Program-made: the position numbers and the translations under genes | Notes under the pieces: model-generated | Database searches by the model: none | Seen by the model: the letters and a program-made list of their open reading frames with translations, nothing else | What the model was told of the DNA's origin: nothing | Origin: DAOUCP01 sp034432155 | GTDB taxonomy: Bacteria; Chloroflexota; Anaerolineae; Epilineales; Epilineaceae | Assembly: GCA_034432155.1 (NCBI GenBank) | Contig: DAOUCP010000030.1 | Coordinates: forward strand, 1-5,011 | DNA: 5,011 nucleotides | Reading direction: 5' to 3' | Part shown: piece by piece, positions 1-4,995 of the stretch | Numbering within the stretch: position 1 is the stretch's first letter | How the letters are laid out: every line of letters begins with the position of its first letter

Positions 1-256
1 CTAGAATCAGACGCGGATGACCGGGGTACACGCTGATCTCGACCGCCTGCTGCATCCCGGCGGCGGCCCTGCCAGGCACCGGCAGCGAATCGGCGGCCTG
101 GCGGGAGCTGGGCACCGAATCGGCGGCCCGACCCAGCAGCGGCGCGAAGGCGGCGACCCGGCAGGGCAGCGGCGCGGCATCGGTGGCGAGCAGCGCCGCC
201 AACAGCAGTCCCGGCAGCAGGATCGTGGCTAGAGGGCGCAAACAGACCATGGTCAT
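1..256 (-). CDS. Exported protein, N-terminal part only (runs off the left edge)
   Basis: Reading leftward from the ATG at 256 there are 85 codons with no stop before the window ends, so only the N-terminus is present. The first about 25 residues look like a signal peptide: a short start (MTMVCLR), a hydrophobic core (ATILLPGLLLAALLA) and a TDA/AP region that could be a signal peptidase I cleavage site. The mature part begins as a low-complexity Ala/Pro/Ser stretch, then changes to beta-like sequence (EISVYPGHPRLIL, residues 73-85), probably the start of a folded extracytoplasmic domain. GGAGG at 261-265 lies 4 nt before this ATG and 10 nt before a second ATG at 250, so either start is possible. 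The gene starts 47 bp after the nuclease gene's stop on the same strand and may be cotranscribed. The family is not recognised and no function is assigned. Confidence 0.7.
   Translation of the reverse strand, partial: MTMVCLRPLATILLPGLLLAALLATDAAPLPCRVAAFAPLLGRAADSVPSSRQAADSLPVPGRAAAGMQQAVEISVYPGHPRLIL
81..130. repeat. Two 20-bp direct repeats with a 30-bp period
   Basis: GGCAGCGAATCGGCGGCCTG at 81-100 recurs at 111-130 with two mismatches. On the minus strand it encodes two AADS(V/L)P units in the low-complexity region just after the signal peptide. The 30-bp period keeps the reading frame, which supports this frame being translated. It looks like a small in-frame duplication in a linker. 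Confidence 0.6.
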
Positions 257-266
257 ACCGCCTCCC

Positions 267-296
267 TTGCCGGGCCAAGCGGAACCGTCCCGGCAA
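267..296 (-). promoter_or_regulatory. Inverted repeat (8-bp stem) abutting the ribosome binding site of the exported-protein gene
   Basis: TTGCCGGG at 267-274 is the exact reverse complement of CCCGGCAA at 289-296. The 14-nt loop contains a smaller CGG-AA-CCG hairpin. The element fills most of the gap between the nuclease stop (304) and the exported-protein start (256). In minus-strand RNA its 3' arm ends directly before GGGAGG (266-261), the Shine-Dalgarno sequence. There is no T-run after the stem, so it is not a canonical intrinsic terminator. It could stabilise the upstream mRNA end, modulate access to the ribosome binding site, or terminate weakly. The structure is seen; the role is inferred. 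Confidence 0.5.
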
Positions 297-303
297 CGCC
301 AGT

Positions 304-567
304 CTACCCCCTGCTTCCGCTGCGGCCCACCAGGCTATCCATGCGGTCGGCGATGGCCCCAAAGAGTTCCCGGAGCGCAGCCGCATTCGCCTCGCCCACC
401 GTTGCCCTCAGCGTGTACTTACCCGCCTCCTCCAAGAGGCCGGAAGCCAGGAACTCCTGCCGCAGCTCTGCGTCCATCTGCTCGTCAATCATCCCACGTT
501 CGCGCAGGAGCTGCAGGTAGACCTCCACTTTAGCTGGCGGATAGCAGTACAGGTACCCTACCCTCGC
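304..567 (-). pseudogene. Frameshifted C-terminal part of the PD-(D/E)xK nuclease-fold gene
   Basis: These 87 codons continue the protein whose N-terminal 286 residues are encoded at 567-1424. The sense sequence resumes at ARVGYLYCYPPAKVEVYLQLL, directly after the last meaningful residues (WGVSGFSVGVTEPRKG) of the upstream frame, and ends in a helical stretch with TAG at 304-306. Adding one G to the minus-strand GGGG run (567-570) joins the two parts into one 373-aa protein with no other change. This frame has an upstream in-frame ATG at 687, but codons between 687 and 567 overlap the true N-terminal frame and are a shadow. It would not be made as a separate protein unless ribosomes shift or the base is missing by sequencing error. 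Confidence 0.75.
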
Positions 568-1424
568 CCCTTGCGCGGCTCGGTCACGCCCACCGAGAAG
601 CCGCTCACTCCCCAGGCAATCGGACGGCCCCGCCGGGCCGACTCGTCGAGGATGTCCGAGAATAGTTGTGCGGCGGCCGGGCTGCATTTGGCCAGCATGG
701 CGCTGCGATTCGTCTTGCCTTGCGGCGCCGAACCCTTGGTCGCCCGCGCCGCCTCCGTTAGTCCGATCACCCGCGGCACGACCACGCGGTGCTCGTTAGC
801 CAGAAACTGCTTTACCTCGACCGCCAATACCTCGACGTCCGCCATCTTCGCATTCAGGAACTCGACCAAGCGCCGCAGCTCGCGCGGCGTCTCGTCGGCC
901 ACAAACAGGAGCCTTACCCGGCCAGCCCGCAGGTTGTCCTCCACCGTCTTCCAGAACGCATCCACGTCGGCGTCCTCGCTGCCAACGAGCTCCTGGATCC
1001 GCTCGTCCATCGACGCACCCGCCGCTTGTGCCGTCTCGGCGGCCGCTTGCCGCAGACGGTCGCTCGGCCAGTAAGCAGTCCCGTTCGCCGCGTAGTCCAG
1101 CATCTGGGCCACCACTTCGCGCCGGCTGCGGGTGTCCGAGGATCGCTTGCACTCGACAAAGGTCGGTATCCCGTCCTGATCGATGAACAGGTGATCGAGA
1201 CTCCAGGCGCCAGCTCCCCCCTCCTCGGCCGGCACCTCCAGCTCGCGGCCTACCAACAGCCACCGCCGCGGCGCCTCCGGCGTGATCTGGTCACCCGGCA
1301 AGAGGCCCGGATACTCGGCCAAGAGTTCTTGGAGCACTTCTTCGCTGGCGAAAGGCGCCTCCGCCATTGCCAGGAGCTGACCCTCTTGCCGTCCCACCAA
1401 GAAGATGCGACCACCGCGGGCCAT
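558..1424 (-). CDS. PD-(D/E)xK nuclease-fold protein, NucS/DUF91-like (truncated by a frameshift)
   Basis: As read, the ORF gives 288 aa. About residues 28-48 form an acidic helix (LLAEYPGLLPGDQ), followed by a nuclease-fold core: D77 in SLDHLF, then E91-C-K93 in TFVECKRSSD, then Q107 and Y111 in QMLDY. This is the D...ExK...QxxxY pattern of PD-(D/E)xK nucleases, resembling the stand-alone proteins related to the NucS/DUF91 nuclease fold. Residues 165-222 hold a second alpha/beta section (RVRLLFVADETP), and a C-terminal domain starts near 240. The start at 1424 is set by AGGAGGT 4 nt upstream; a Met at residue 20 is an alternative by homology but has no comparable site. A promoter lies at 1506-1533. 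The last two residues and the TAG at 558 follow a one-base frameshift; the true C-terminus is encoded to 304. The catalytic core is intact, so a truncated product could still fold. Its substrate is unknown. Confidence 0.8.
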   Translation of the reverse strand: MARGGRIFLVGRQEGQLLAMAEAPFASEEVLQELLAEYPGLLPGDQITPEAPRRWLLVGRELEVPAEEGGAGAWSLDHLFIDQDGIPTFVECKRSSDTRSRREVVAQMLDYAANGTAYWPSDRLRQAAAETAQAAGASMDERIQELVGSEDADVDAFWKTVEDNLRAGRVRLLFVADETPRELRRLVEFLNAKMADVEVLAVEVKQFLANEHRVVVPRVIGLTEAARATKGSAPQGKTNRSAMLAKCSPAAAQLFSDILDESARRGRPIAWGVSGFSVGVTEPRKGRG

Positions 1425-1428
1425 GGCT

Positions 1429-1435
1429 ACCTCCT
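1429..1435 (-). promoter_or_regulatory. Strong Shine-Dalgarno sequence that decides the nuclease start
   Basis: On the minus strand this reads AGGAGGT, followed by AGCC and the ATG at 1424. It is a near-perfect match to the anti-SD sequence at short but functional spacing. It favours the 1424 start over the in-frame Met at residue 20. Confidence 0.8.
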
Positions 1436-1505
1436 CTCGAATGAGCCGCTCCGATGACGCACGTCCCGCAGGCGCTCGTCGGGCCGTGCCCTCAGCCCTA
1501 GCGGC

Positions 1506-1533
1506 ATTCTAGCCTCCGGCTACAGCTTGTCCA
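1506..1533 (-). promoter_or_regulatory. Sigma70-like promoter of the NucS/DUF91-like nuclease gene
   Basis: On the minus strand TGGACA (1533-1528, 5 of 6 to the -35 consensus) and TAGAAT (1511-1506, 5 of 6 to the -10 consensus) are separated by 16 nt. The predicted start of transcription is near 1499, leaving a leader of about 75 nt before the Shine-Dalgarno and ATG at 1424. It lies between the RAMA ORF stop and the nuclease gene, so the nuclease can be expressed independently of the genes upstream of it. Prediction from consensus only. Confidence 0.55.
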
Positions 1534-1658
1534 GGCCCCCGGCGGCCGCCCGAGGCCAGCGCAAGGCCCGCAGTGGCTCGAGGAGCGGCGAGCTTGCCCC
1601 GCTTGCAAGGCCAATCGTCGTCAAGCATTGCCGGTCCACGGAGACGGGCCTGCCGCGT

Positions 1659-2042
1659 TCACTTGCGGCCAGTGAAGTAGACCTGCCTGAAATGGCCGAG
1701 GTGCACCACATGGGCGCTGGCCGGACTGGTGGCGCGCCAAAACGCCCATCCGTCTGTTGCCGGGTACGGCTGCCCGGGTTTGGTGCGAATGACCTTCGCG
1801 CGCGCCATGCTCGCGGCCTCCGAGGGCGAGTCGCGTTGTGTTCCCTGGAAATCGATGGCCCCGTTCGGAAGGGCCGTCGCCGTAGGGGTCTGGCCCTTAT
1901 GCTGCGCATGCAACTGCATGGGCGCAACGCTCACTCCGGCCGACACGAGGTCGGCAATCCTGACTCCGGGCGACACGAGGTCAGCAATCCTGACCCGCCG
2001 CCGTCCAGGTCGGCTGGATGCCAGCGTCGCCGCATCCATCAC
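1659..2042 (-). CDS. Small RAMA-like domain protein (candidate modified-DNA reader)
   Basis: The ORF gives 127 aa from GTG at 2042 or 126 aa from the adjacent ATG at 2039. After a short basic leader (SSRPGRRR) come two copies of VRIADLVS(P/A)G, then TATALPNGAIDFQG, DSPSEAASMAR, PATDGWAFWR and LGHFRQVYF. The order 'VxIADLxxAG ... I.(F/Y).G....SPSEAA ... DGWxFW' is the hallmark of RAMA (restriction enzyme adenine methylase-associated) domains and is also shared in part by DUF4357. Such domains usually sit at the C-terminus of methylases or restriction proteins and are proposed to recognise modified bases. The ORF is in the same frame as the HsdR-N gene, only a TAA and nine codons downstream, and has no convincing Shine-Dalgarno. 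It may be translated by coupling, be a severed C-terminal domain of that protein, or be a decaying remnant. Domain call is by motif memory, moderately sure. Confidence 0.65.
   Translation of the reverse strand: MMDAATLASSRPGRRRVRIADLVSPGVRIADLVSAGVSVAPMQLHAQHKGQTPTATALPNGAIDFQGTQRDSPSEAASMARAKVIRTKPGQPYPATDGWAFWRATSPASAHVVHLGHFRQVYFTGRK
1931..1990. repeat. 30-bp tandem duplication inside the RAMA-like ORF
   Basis: Copy 1 (1931-1960) and copy 2 (1961-1990) match at 27 of 30 positions, differing at positions 2, 10 and 23 of the unit; 1991-1994 begins a third copy. On the minus strand each unit encodes one decapeptide, VRIADLVSPG and VRIADLVSAG, so the frame is kept. The second decapeptide is the one that joins the rest of the domain. 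Two of the differences change the third base or one residue, suggesting the duplication is not brand new. Confidence 0.9.
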
Positions 2043-2069
2043 CGGCGCCGCGACCGCCGCTGAACGCGC

Positions 2070-3134
2070 TTATCGAGGTGCCTCGACTCCGTATCGCTGA
2101 ACAGTCTCGACCAACTGGTCCCGTAACCGGAAGATGTCTGCGAGGTCGGTGACCGGCACGCGCGTTTCATGCTTTTCCGCATCAAACACACCGACGTACT
2201 TCTTCGGACCATTGAACCACAGGCGGCAAATTGGTCGCCGGTTGTTGTCATCGAGCAACACTGCGCAGTAGGAAAGTTGATCTCGCATGACGACGCGGGC
2301 TGGATCGACCAGTTGCGTGAGAATGGCCTGCACGATGTAGTAGCCGTGTAGCTCGTCCTCCGTAGTCCTTACCGGCGGGGGTGGAGGCGGGGGCGGCGTT
2401 CCAGCCTTACCCTGCTCGCCCTCCTGTTTCAGCGCCGCCTTCAGCCGATCGCTGACGCGGTCGCTGATCAACTGCTGAAGCGCCTGTTTCGTTATCTGGG
2501 AAAACTGCTCGCGAACGGCCTGTGTCATGCGACCTGGATACACCTTAGATGCGAAGAATCTAACGAACTCATCGGAAGGATCCCCGATCTCTCTATTGAT
2601 CAGGCGCTTGATCTCTCGCGTGTATTTAAGATCACTAGCATTTGCTTTGATTGCTTCCAGGTCGAACTGGTCCTTGGCGAACTTCCCGAGTTCGGCCAGA
2701 CTGGCGTCGTCGAGCGAATTCAAATCAACTTCAAGAAATGGCAAAGAATCCATCTTGTTAGGCTCTTCCAAGTCCGAGAAGAAGCGGTACACAATGCCGT
2801 TAGTCAGAATGCCTATCCGAGCCGGAGTAACGGTGAAATAGCGAAACAGTTGCGAGACGTGTGTCTCATCCAGGGCGACCGTACATGCCTTGCATTCGAA
2901 GATCATGATTGGAACGCCGTTGCGCAGGATGGCGTAGTCGACCTTCTCGCCTTTCTTGACCCCAACGTCAGCGGTCAGCTCGGGCGTAACTTCGCGAGGA
3001 TCGAACACATCGTACCCTAGAGCAGCGATGAACGGCATGACGAAGGCGCTCTTCGTTGCCTCCTCGGTGAGCACATGGTCGCACTGCTCGGGAATGCGCG
3101 CAGCCAGAGCTCGGATTCGGTCGGCAAAGTCCAT
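2070..3134 (-). CDS. HsdR N-terminal-type restriction nuclease-fold protein, stand-alone (COG4748-like)
   Basis: 354 aa starting MDFADRIRALAARI. The N-terminal half (about residues 1-125) is an HSDR_N nuclease domain: E24/E25 in LTEEATKSAFVMPFI, the invariant-looking ALGYDVFDP, then VGVKKGEKVDYAI with D66, IFECK with E80 and K82, and Q95/Y99 in QLFRYF. These form a complete D...ExK...QxxxY active site, so nuclease activity is plausible. Residues 141-240 are mostly helical and charged, followed by an eight-proline linker (247-254) and a C-terminal domain (about 257-345; HGYYIVQAIL, LLDDNNRRPICRLWFN, KYVGVFD, DLADIFRLRDQL) typical of this stand-alone family. It lacks the helicase motor of true HsdR, and no HsdM or HsdS is in the window. 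An in-frame ATG at 3185 is rejected because it lies inside the promoter; GGAGG at 3141-3145 supports 3134. The gene is notably lower in GC than its neighbours. Biological target unknown. Confidence 0.88.
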   Translation of the reverse strand: MDFADRIRALAARIPEQCDHVLTEEATKSAFVMPFIAALGYDVFDPREVTPELTADVGVKKGEKVDYAILRNGVPIMIFECKACTVALDETHVSQLFRYFTVTPARIGILTNGIVYRFFSDLEEPNKMDSLPFLEVDLNSLDDASLAELGKFAKDQFDLEAIKANASDLKYTREIKRLINREIGDPSDEFVRFFASKVYPGRMTQAVREQFSQITKQALQQLISDRVSDRLKAALKQEGEQGKAGTPPPPPPPPVRTTEDELHGYYIVQAILTQLVDPARVVMRDQLSYCAVLLDDNNRRPICRLWFNGPKKYVGVFDAEKHETRVPVTDLADIFRLRDQLVETVQRYGVEAPR

Positions 3135-3140
3135 TTCCAC

Positions 3141-3145
3141 CCTCC
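3141..3145 (-). promoter_or_regulatory. Shine-Dalgarno sequence that decides the HsdR-N start
   Basis: GGAGG on the minus strand is 6 nt before the ATG at 3134, within a G-rich run (GGGGAGGGTGG). The longer in-frame start at 3185 has no such site and falls upstream of the predicted transcription start. Confidence 0.75.
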
Positions 3146-3175
3146 CCACTGCGACGATGCGATCGTACGTTCCCC

Positions 3176-3204
3176 AGTCTGCCACGGTGTGGCAGGACTG
3201 TCAA
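3176..3204 (-). promoter_or_regulatory. Sigma70-like promoter of the HsdR-N/RAMA unit
   Basis: On the minus strand TTGACA (3204-3199, perfect -35) is followed after exactly 17 nt by CAGACT (3181-3176), a weak -10 that keeps the key A at position 2 and T at position 6. Predicted transcription start is near 3169, giving a leader of about 35 nt to the ATG at 3134. A perfect -35 paired with a weak -10 is common in regulated promoters. The spacer holds the dyad described separately. Confidence 0.55.
3179..3195. promoter_or_regulatory. Operator-like dyad in the HsdR-N promoter spacer
   Basis: CTGCCACGGTGTGGCAG is a perfect 7-bp inverted repeat around a 3-bp centre. It occupies the spacer between -35 and -10 and overlaps three bases of the -10 box, so a protein bound here would block RNA polymerase. 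Restriction genes are often controlled by small dedicated regulators, but no regulator gene is in the window. Since it lies upstream of the predicted transcription start, it is more likely a DNA operator than an RNA hairpin. Confidence 0.5.
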
Positions 3205-3249
3205 AGGACAGCCGGTTGGAAATGGGCACTGGACGGAGCAAAGGGCTGC

Positions 3250-3297
3250 CGTCCGTGGAGTGCTGCAAGAGCAGCGGGTGTCGTCCGTGGACTGCTG
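3250..3297. repeat. Pair of 16-bp direct repeats, 32 bp apart
   Basis: CGTCCGTGGAGTGCTG at 3250-3265 recurs at 3282-3297 with one mismatch. It lies in the gene-free stretch between the HsdR-N promoter (ending 3204) and the IS scar (from 3364). It could be part of a subterminal IS end or simply a local duplication; no coding frame explains it. Confidence 0.5.
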
Positions 3298-3363
3298 TAG
3301 TAACAGGGGCCGTGAGCTACCCTACTGCCATCGACTGGACAGCACAGAGGCGAGGATCACGCC

Positions 3364-3775
3364 GTGGGTCAGAATGCCGCCCGGCCAGAGGCTTGGCAAC
3401 CGATCGAGGCGCTTCTTGCTCGCGACGGGTCGGAGGCCAAGGACGTGGCAGGCCAGCTGCTGCGGCTCGATGGCCAGCAGGTGGCACAGGAAGCTCTGGA
3501 GCAAGCGGTTACGGACGCGTTAGGTCGAGGCACCTACGACAGGCCACTCGAGGGCGAGGCGCTCTCCGGCTACCGCAAAGCGTAGCGCTCGGCGGCGATG
3601 CACACCGCTGAGGTTCGCCTTCAGCTTGCCGGCCCAGAGAGGCAAGCAGCGGCCGATCCTTACCGCTCGGCGTGGACTGCCTTCCTGGCGCGCCGCAGCA
3701 AGCTATGGGCGCGAGTGGCGGCGGAGATGGACACCCGCGGCCTGTCCGTGCGCGACGTCGAGGCGGCGTTCGTCG
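3364..3775 (+). pseudogene. IS256/Mutator-family transposase, N-terminal remnant
   Basis: From a GTG at 3364 (GAGG 8 nt upstream) one frame gives a helical N-terminus, QEALEQAVTDALGRGTYDR, and a degenerate SGYRKA where intact members have GYRNGY. A TAG at 3583 interrupts it. The same frame then continues with MHTAEVRLQLAGPERQ, DPYRSAW, and AAEMDTRGLSVRDVEAAF, matching the 'LKTAEG...VPQVR...PYRS...EMYARGLSTRDIEDAF' layout of IS256-type transposases. Similarity ends about 3771-3775. Only about 136 codons remain of a roughly 400-aa protein, so the DDE catalytic core is missing and it cannot transpose. The region around the TAG also reads better with a local frame change (YALGG in the next frame), showing decay beyond one nonsense mutation. 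Confidence 0.75.
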
Positions 3776-4146
3776 TGGCATGGCATCACCGACAACGGCC
3801 CGCAGTTCGTTTCCAGGGACTTCCACGAGCTCATTCGGATCGCGGGTCTACAGCTCGGCCGAACGTCGCGCCACTGTTCGCACAGCAGCGGCAAGTGCGA
3901 AAGATGGTGGCTGACGCGCAAAGCCCTCGTTCGCAGTCGGACGCCAATGTACGTGGAGGATGCAGGGAGGATCCTGCCGGGCTTCGTTGTCTATTGCAGC
4001 GACGCTCGTTCGCGCGGCAGGATGGGTATACGTGACGCCGAGGACCAAGCTTGGGGGGTCGAACTGAGGCGGTGATTGCGGAAGGTCAAAGGAAGCTCGG
4101 CGCCGCGCGCCTGAGGCAGCTTTCATCCAGCGACATCGCGTTATGA
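3776..4146 (+). pseudogene. IS3-family OrfB integrase-core, C-terminal remnant with frameshifts
   Basis: Starting in a different frame from the IS256 part, GITDNGPQFVSRDFHELIRI (3782 onward) is the central block of the IS3 rve/DDE domain, with the second catalytic Asp. It continues with SSGKCERWW, which keeps the catalytic Glu but has lost the usual YYPQSNG context, then TPMYVEDAGRILPGFV. A frame change near 4010 leads to YVTPRTKLGG (from about 4029). A second at the G6 run 4053-4058 leads to RTEAVIAEGQRKLGAARLRQ and TGA at 4144-4146, the expected OrfB end. The first catalytic Asp and the whole N-terminal half are absent. With two frameshifts and no first Asp it is dead. About 120 of roughly 290 residues are represented. 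Confidence 0.82.
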
Positions 4147-4682
4147 GAACCCCGTTGGACGTCGGAACGGCATCGTCGTATGCTGGGCGTGCCAACGCGG
4201 AAGACATGCCGACGCTGGGGAGCGACGCGAGCGCCCCACTGGCCGCCGAACGTAAGACGGGTACCGAGGGATCGGTGCGTACATCCTCCGGTGGCAGGGA
4301 AGACGCAAGACCCCGGGAGCGCCGGGCAGAGCCCCTGCACAGCGGAGCTCCGTCTATAACTTGCGACGCCCGCTTATCCAATTCACCCTGAACCAGCACA
4401 CTCGCAACATACCCTCGGTTCCGTATGAAGCGCAGCTTGCGCCAATCCGGCCTAGTCGGACCTCCCGCATCGGAGGTGCCCATGGTGCGACAGGGAACAT
4501 GGCCAGCTCTGCGGTAACGCAGTCGATTCGAATCGCCTGATCTCTCCTAACGTGGACAACCCGAGGGAGCCTACGTTCCCGGAATCGCGGGGCTGAGCGG
4601 CCAGGTGTCCAGCTAGGGGCGTAGACACTTCCTTGAGGCCGCTATGGACGGCCGCGGATGCGCTCGCGAATCGCATGGTCCC
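4147..4682. other. No supportable gene; two palindromes
   Basis: No frame on either strand shows a recognisable protein, good start site or sustained codon bias. A long minus-strand frame from 4483 runs into the IS3 remnant and has no Shine-Dalgarno, so I do not accept it. The stretch contains ACCTCC/GGAGGT (4460-4465 and 4472-4477, 6-bp loop) and the perfect 12-bp palindrome CGATTCGAATCG (4524-4535). No clear IS terminal repeat was found to close the IS3 remnant. Confidence 0.5.
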
Positions 4683-4933
4683 TCACTGAGCACGTCGGAC
4701 TCGGCGGCAGCTGCCTGCGCCGCCGGGAGTAGCGCGCGGCGGCCCTTCGCCTCCCCACGCTCGACCACGGCCTCGACGTGCGGCTCGACCTCGACCGCGA
4801 GCTGCCCTGCCAGGCCGGCTTCGACTCGGTGGGCCCAAGCCAGGCATTTCTTCGCTGGGCCGGGTGCCCGATGGCCGAGCGAACACACGACGACGTGCCG
4901 CGGGCTCTTCGGCGAGGAGGCCTTGCCTTCCCA
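4683..4933 (-). other. Coding-like tract, strand and identity uncertain
   Basis: On the minus strand the frame from 4933 leftward is open, with GC-rich third positions and protein-like sequence (LAWAHRVEAGLAGQLAVEVE, then HVEAVVERGEAKGRRALLPA, then AQAAAAESDVLSE). This could be a helical fragment of a broken gene. The complementary plus-strand frame from 4733 is also open to the window end (LDHGLDVRLDLDRELPCQAG), because GTCGAG and CTCGAC codons mirror each other. Neither has a good ribosome binding site and neither matches a family I recognise. The minus reading is slightly favoured, as the plus reading ends in an Arg/Pro run typical of shadow frames. Confidence 0.25.
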
Positions 4934-4970
4934 TTACGACTTGTCTACCCTCGTCGCTCATCCGCGCGCC

Positions 4971-4995
4971 GGGCGGCCGCCCGGCCGCGGCCGCG
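4971..4995. repeat. Overlapping GC-only palindromes at the window end
   Basis: GGGCGGCCGCCC (4971-4982) is a perfect 12-bp palindrome, followed by a second GCGGCCGC core at 4987-4994. No gene frame explains them. They could form a strong hairpin, or simply reflect very high GC near the edge. Confidence 0.5.

Noticed and set aside
267..296. Intrinsic terminator for the nuclease gene
   Set aside because: The stem is strong but is followed by GGGAGG rather than a T-run on the minus strand.
568..687. Upstream portion of the 127-aa minus-strand frame starting at 687
   Set aside because: It overlaps the real N-terminal frame of the nuclease; only the part below 567 continues the protein.
789..1457. 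Plus-strand 222-aa open frame
   Set aside because: It is antisense to the NucS/DUF91-like nuclease, which has motifs, a strong Shine-Dalgarno and a promoter; the plus frame is rich in Arg/Leu/Pro shadow sequence with no recognisable domain.
1652..1669. Terminator hairpin at the RAMA ORF stop (GCCGC/GCGGC)
   Set aside because: Only a 5-bp stem with an 8-nt loop and no T-run.
1931..1994. Short CRISPR-like array
   Set aside because: The two 30-bp units are directly adjacent with no spacers and encode a duplicated peptide.
1527..2063. Plus-strand 178-aa open frame
   Set aside because: Antisense shadow of the RAMA-like ORF; His/Arg-rich and repeat-driven, with no family resemblance.
3154..3166. 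Inverted repeat ACGAT-GCG-ATCGT in the HsdR-N leader
   Set aside because: Five-bp arms are within chance expectation and it does not overlap the ribosome binding site.
3598..4035. A single 145-aa plus-strand protein
   Set aside because: Its first about 58 residues are IS256-like, but after 3775 the frame is wrong for the IS3 homology, so it is an artefact across a junction of two remnants.
3848..4483. Minus-strand 211-aa open frame
   Set aside because: Half of it is antisense to the IS3 OrfB remnant, it has no Shine-Dalgarno, and mixed codon use does not suggest coding.
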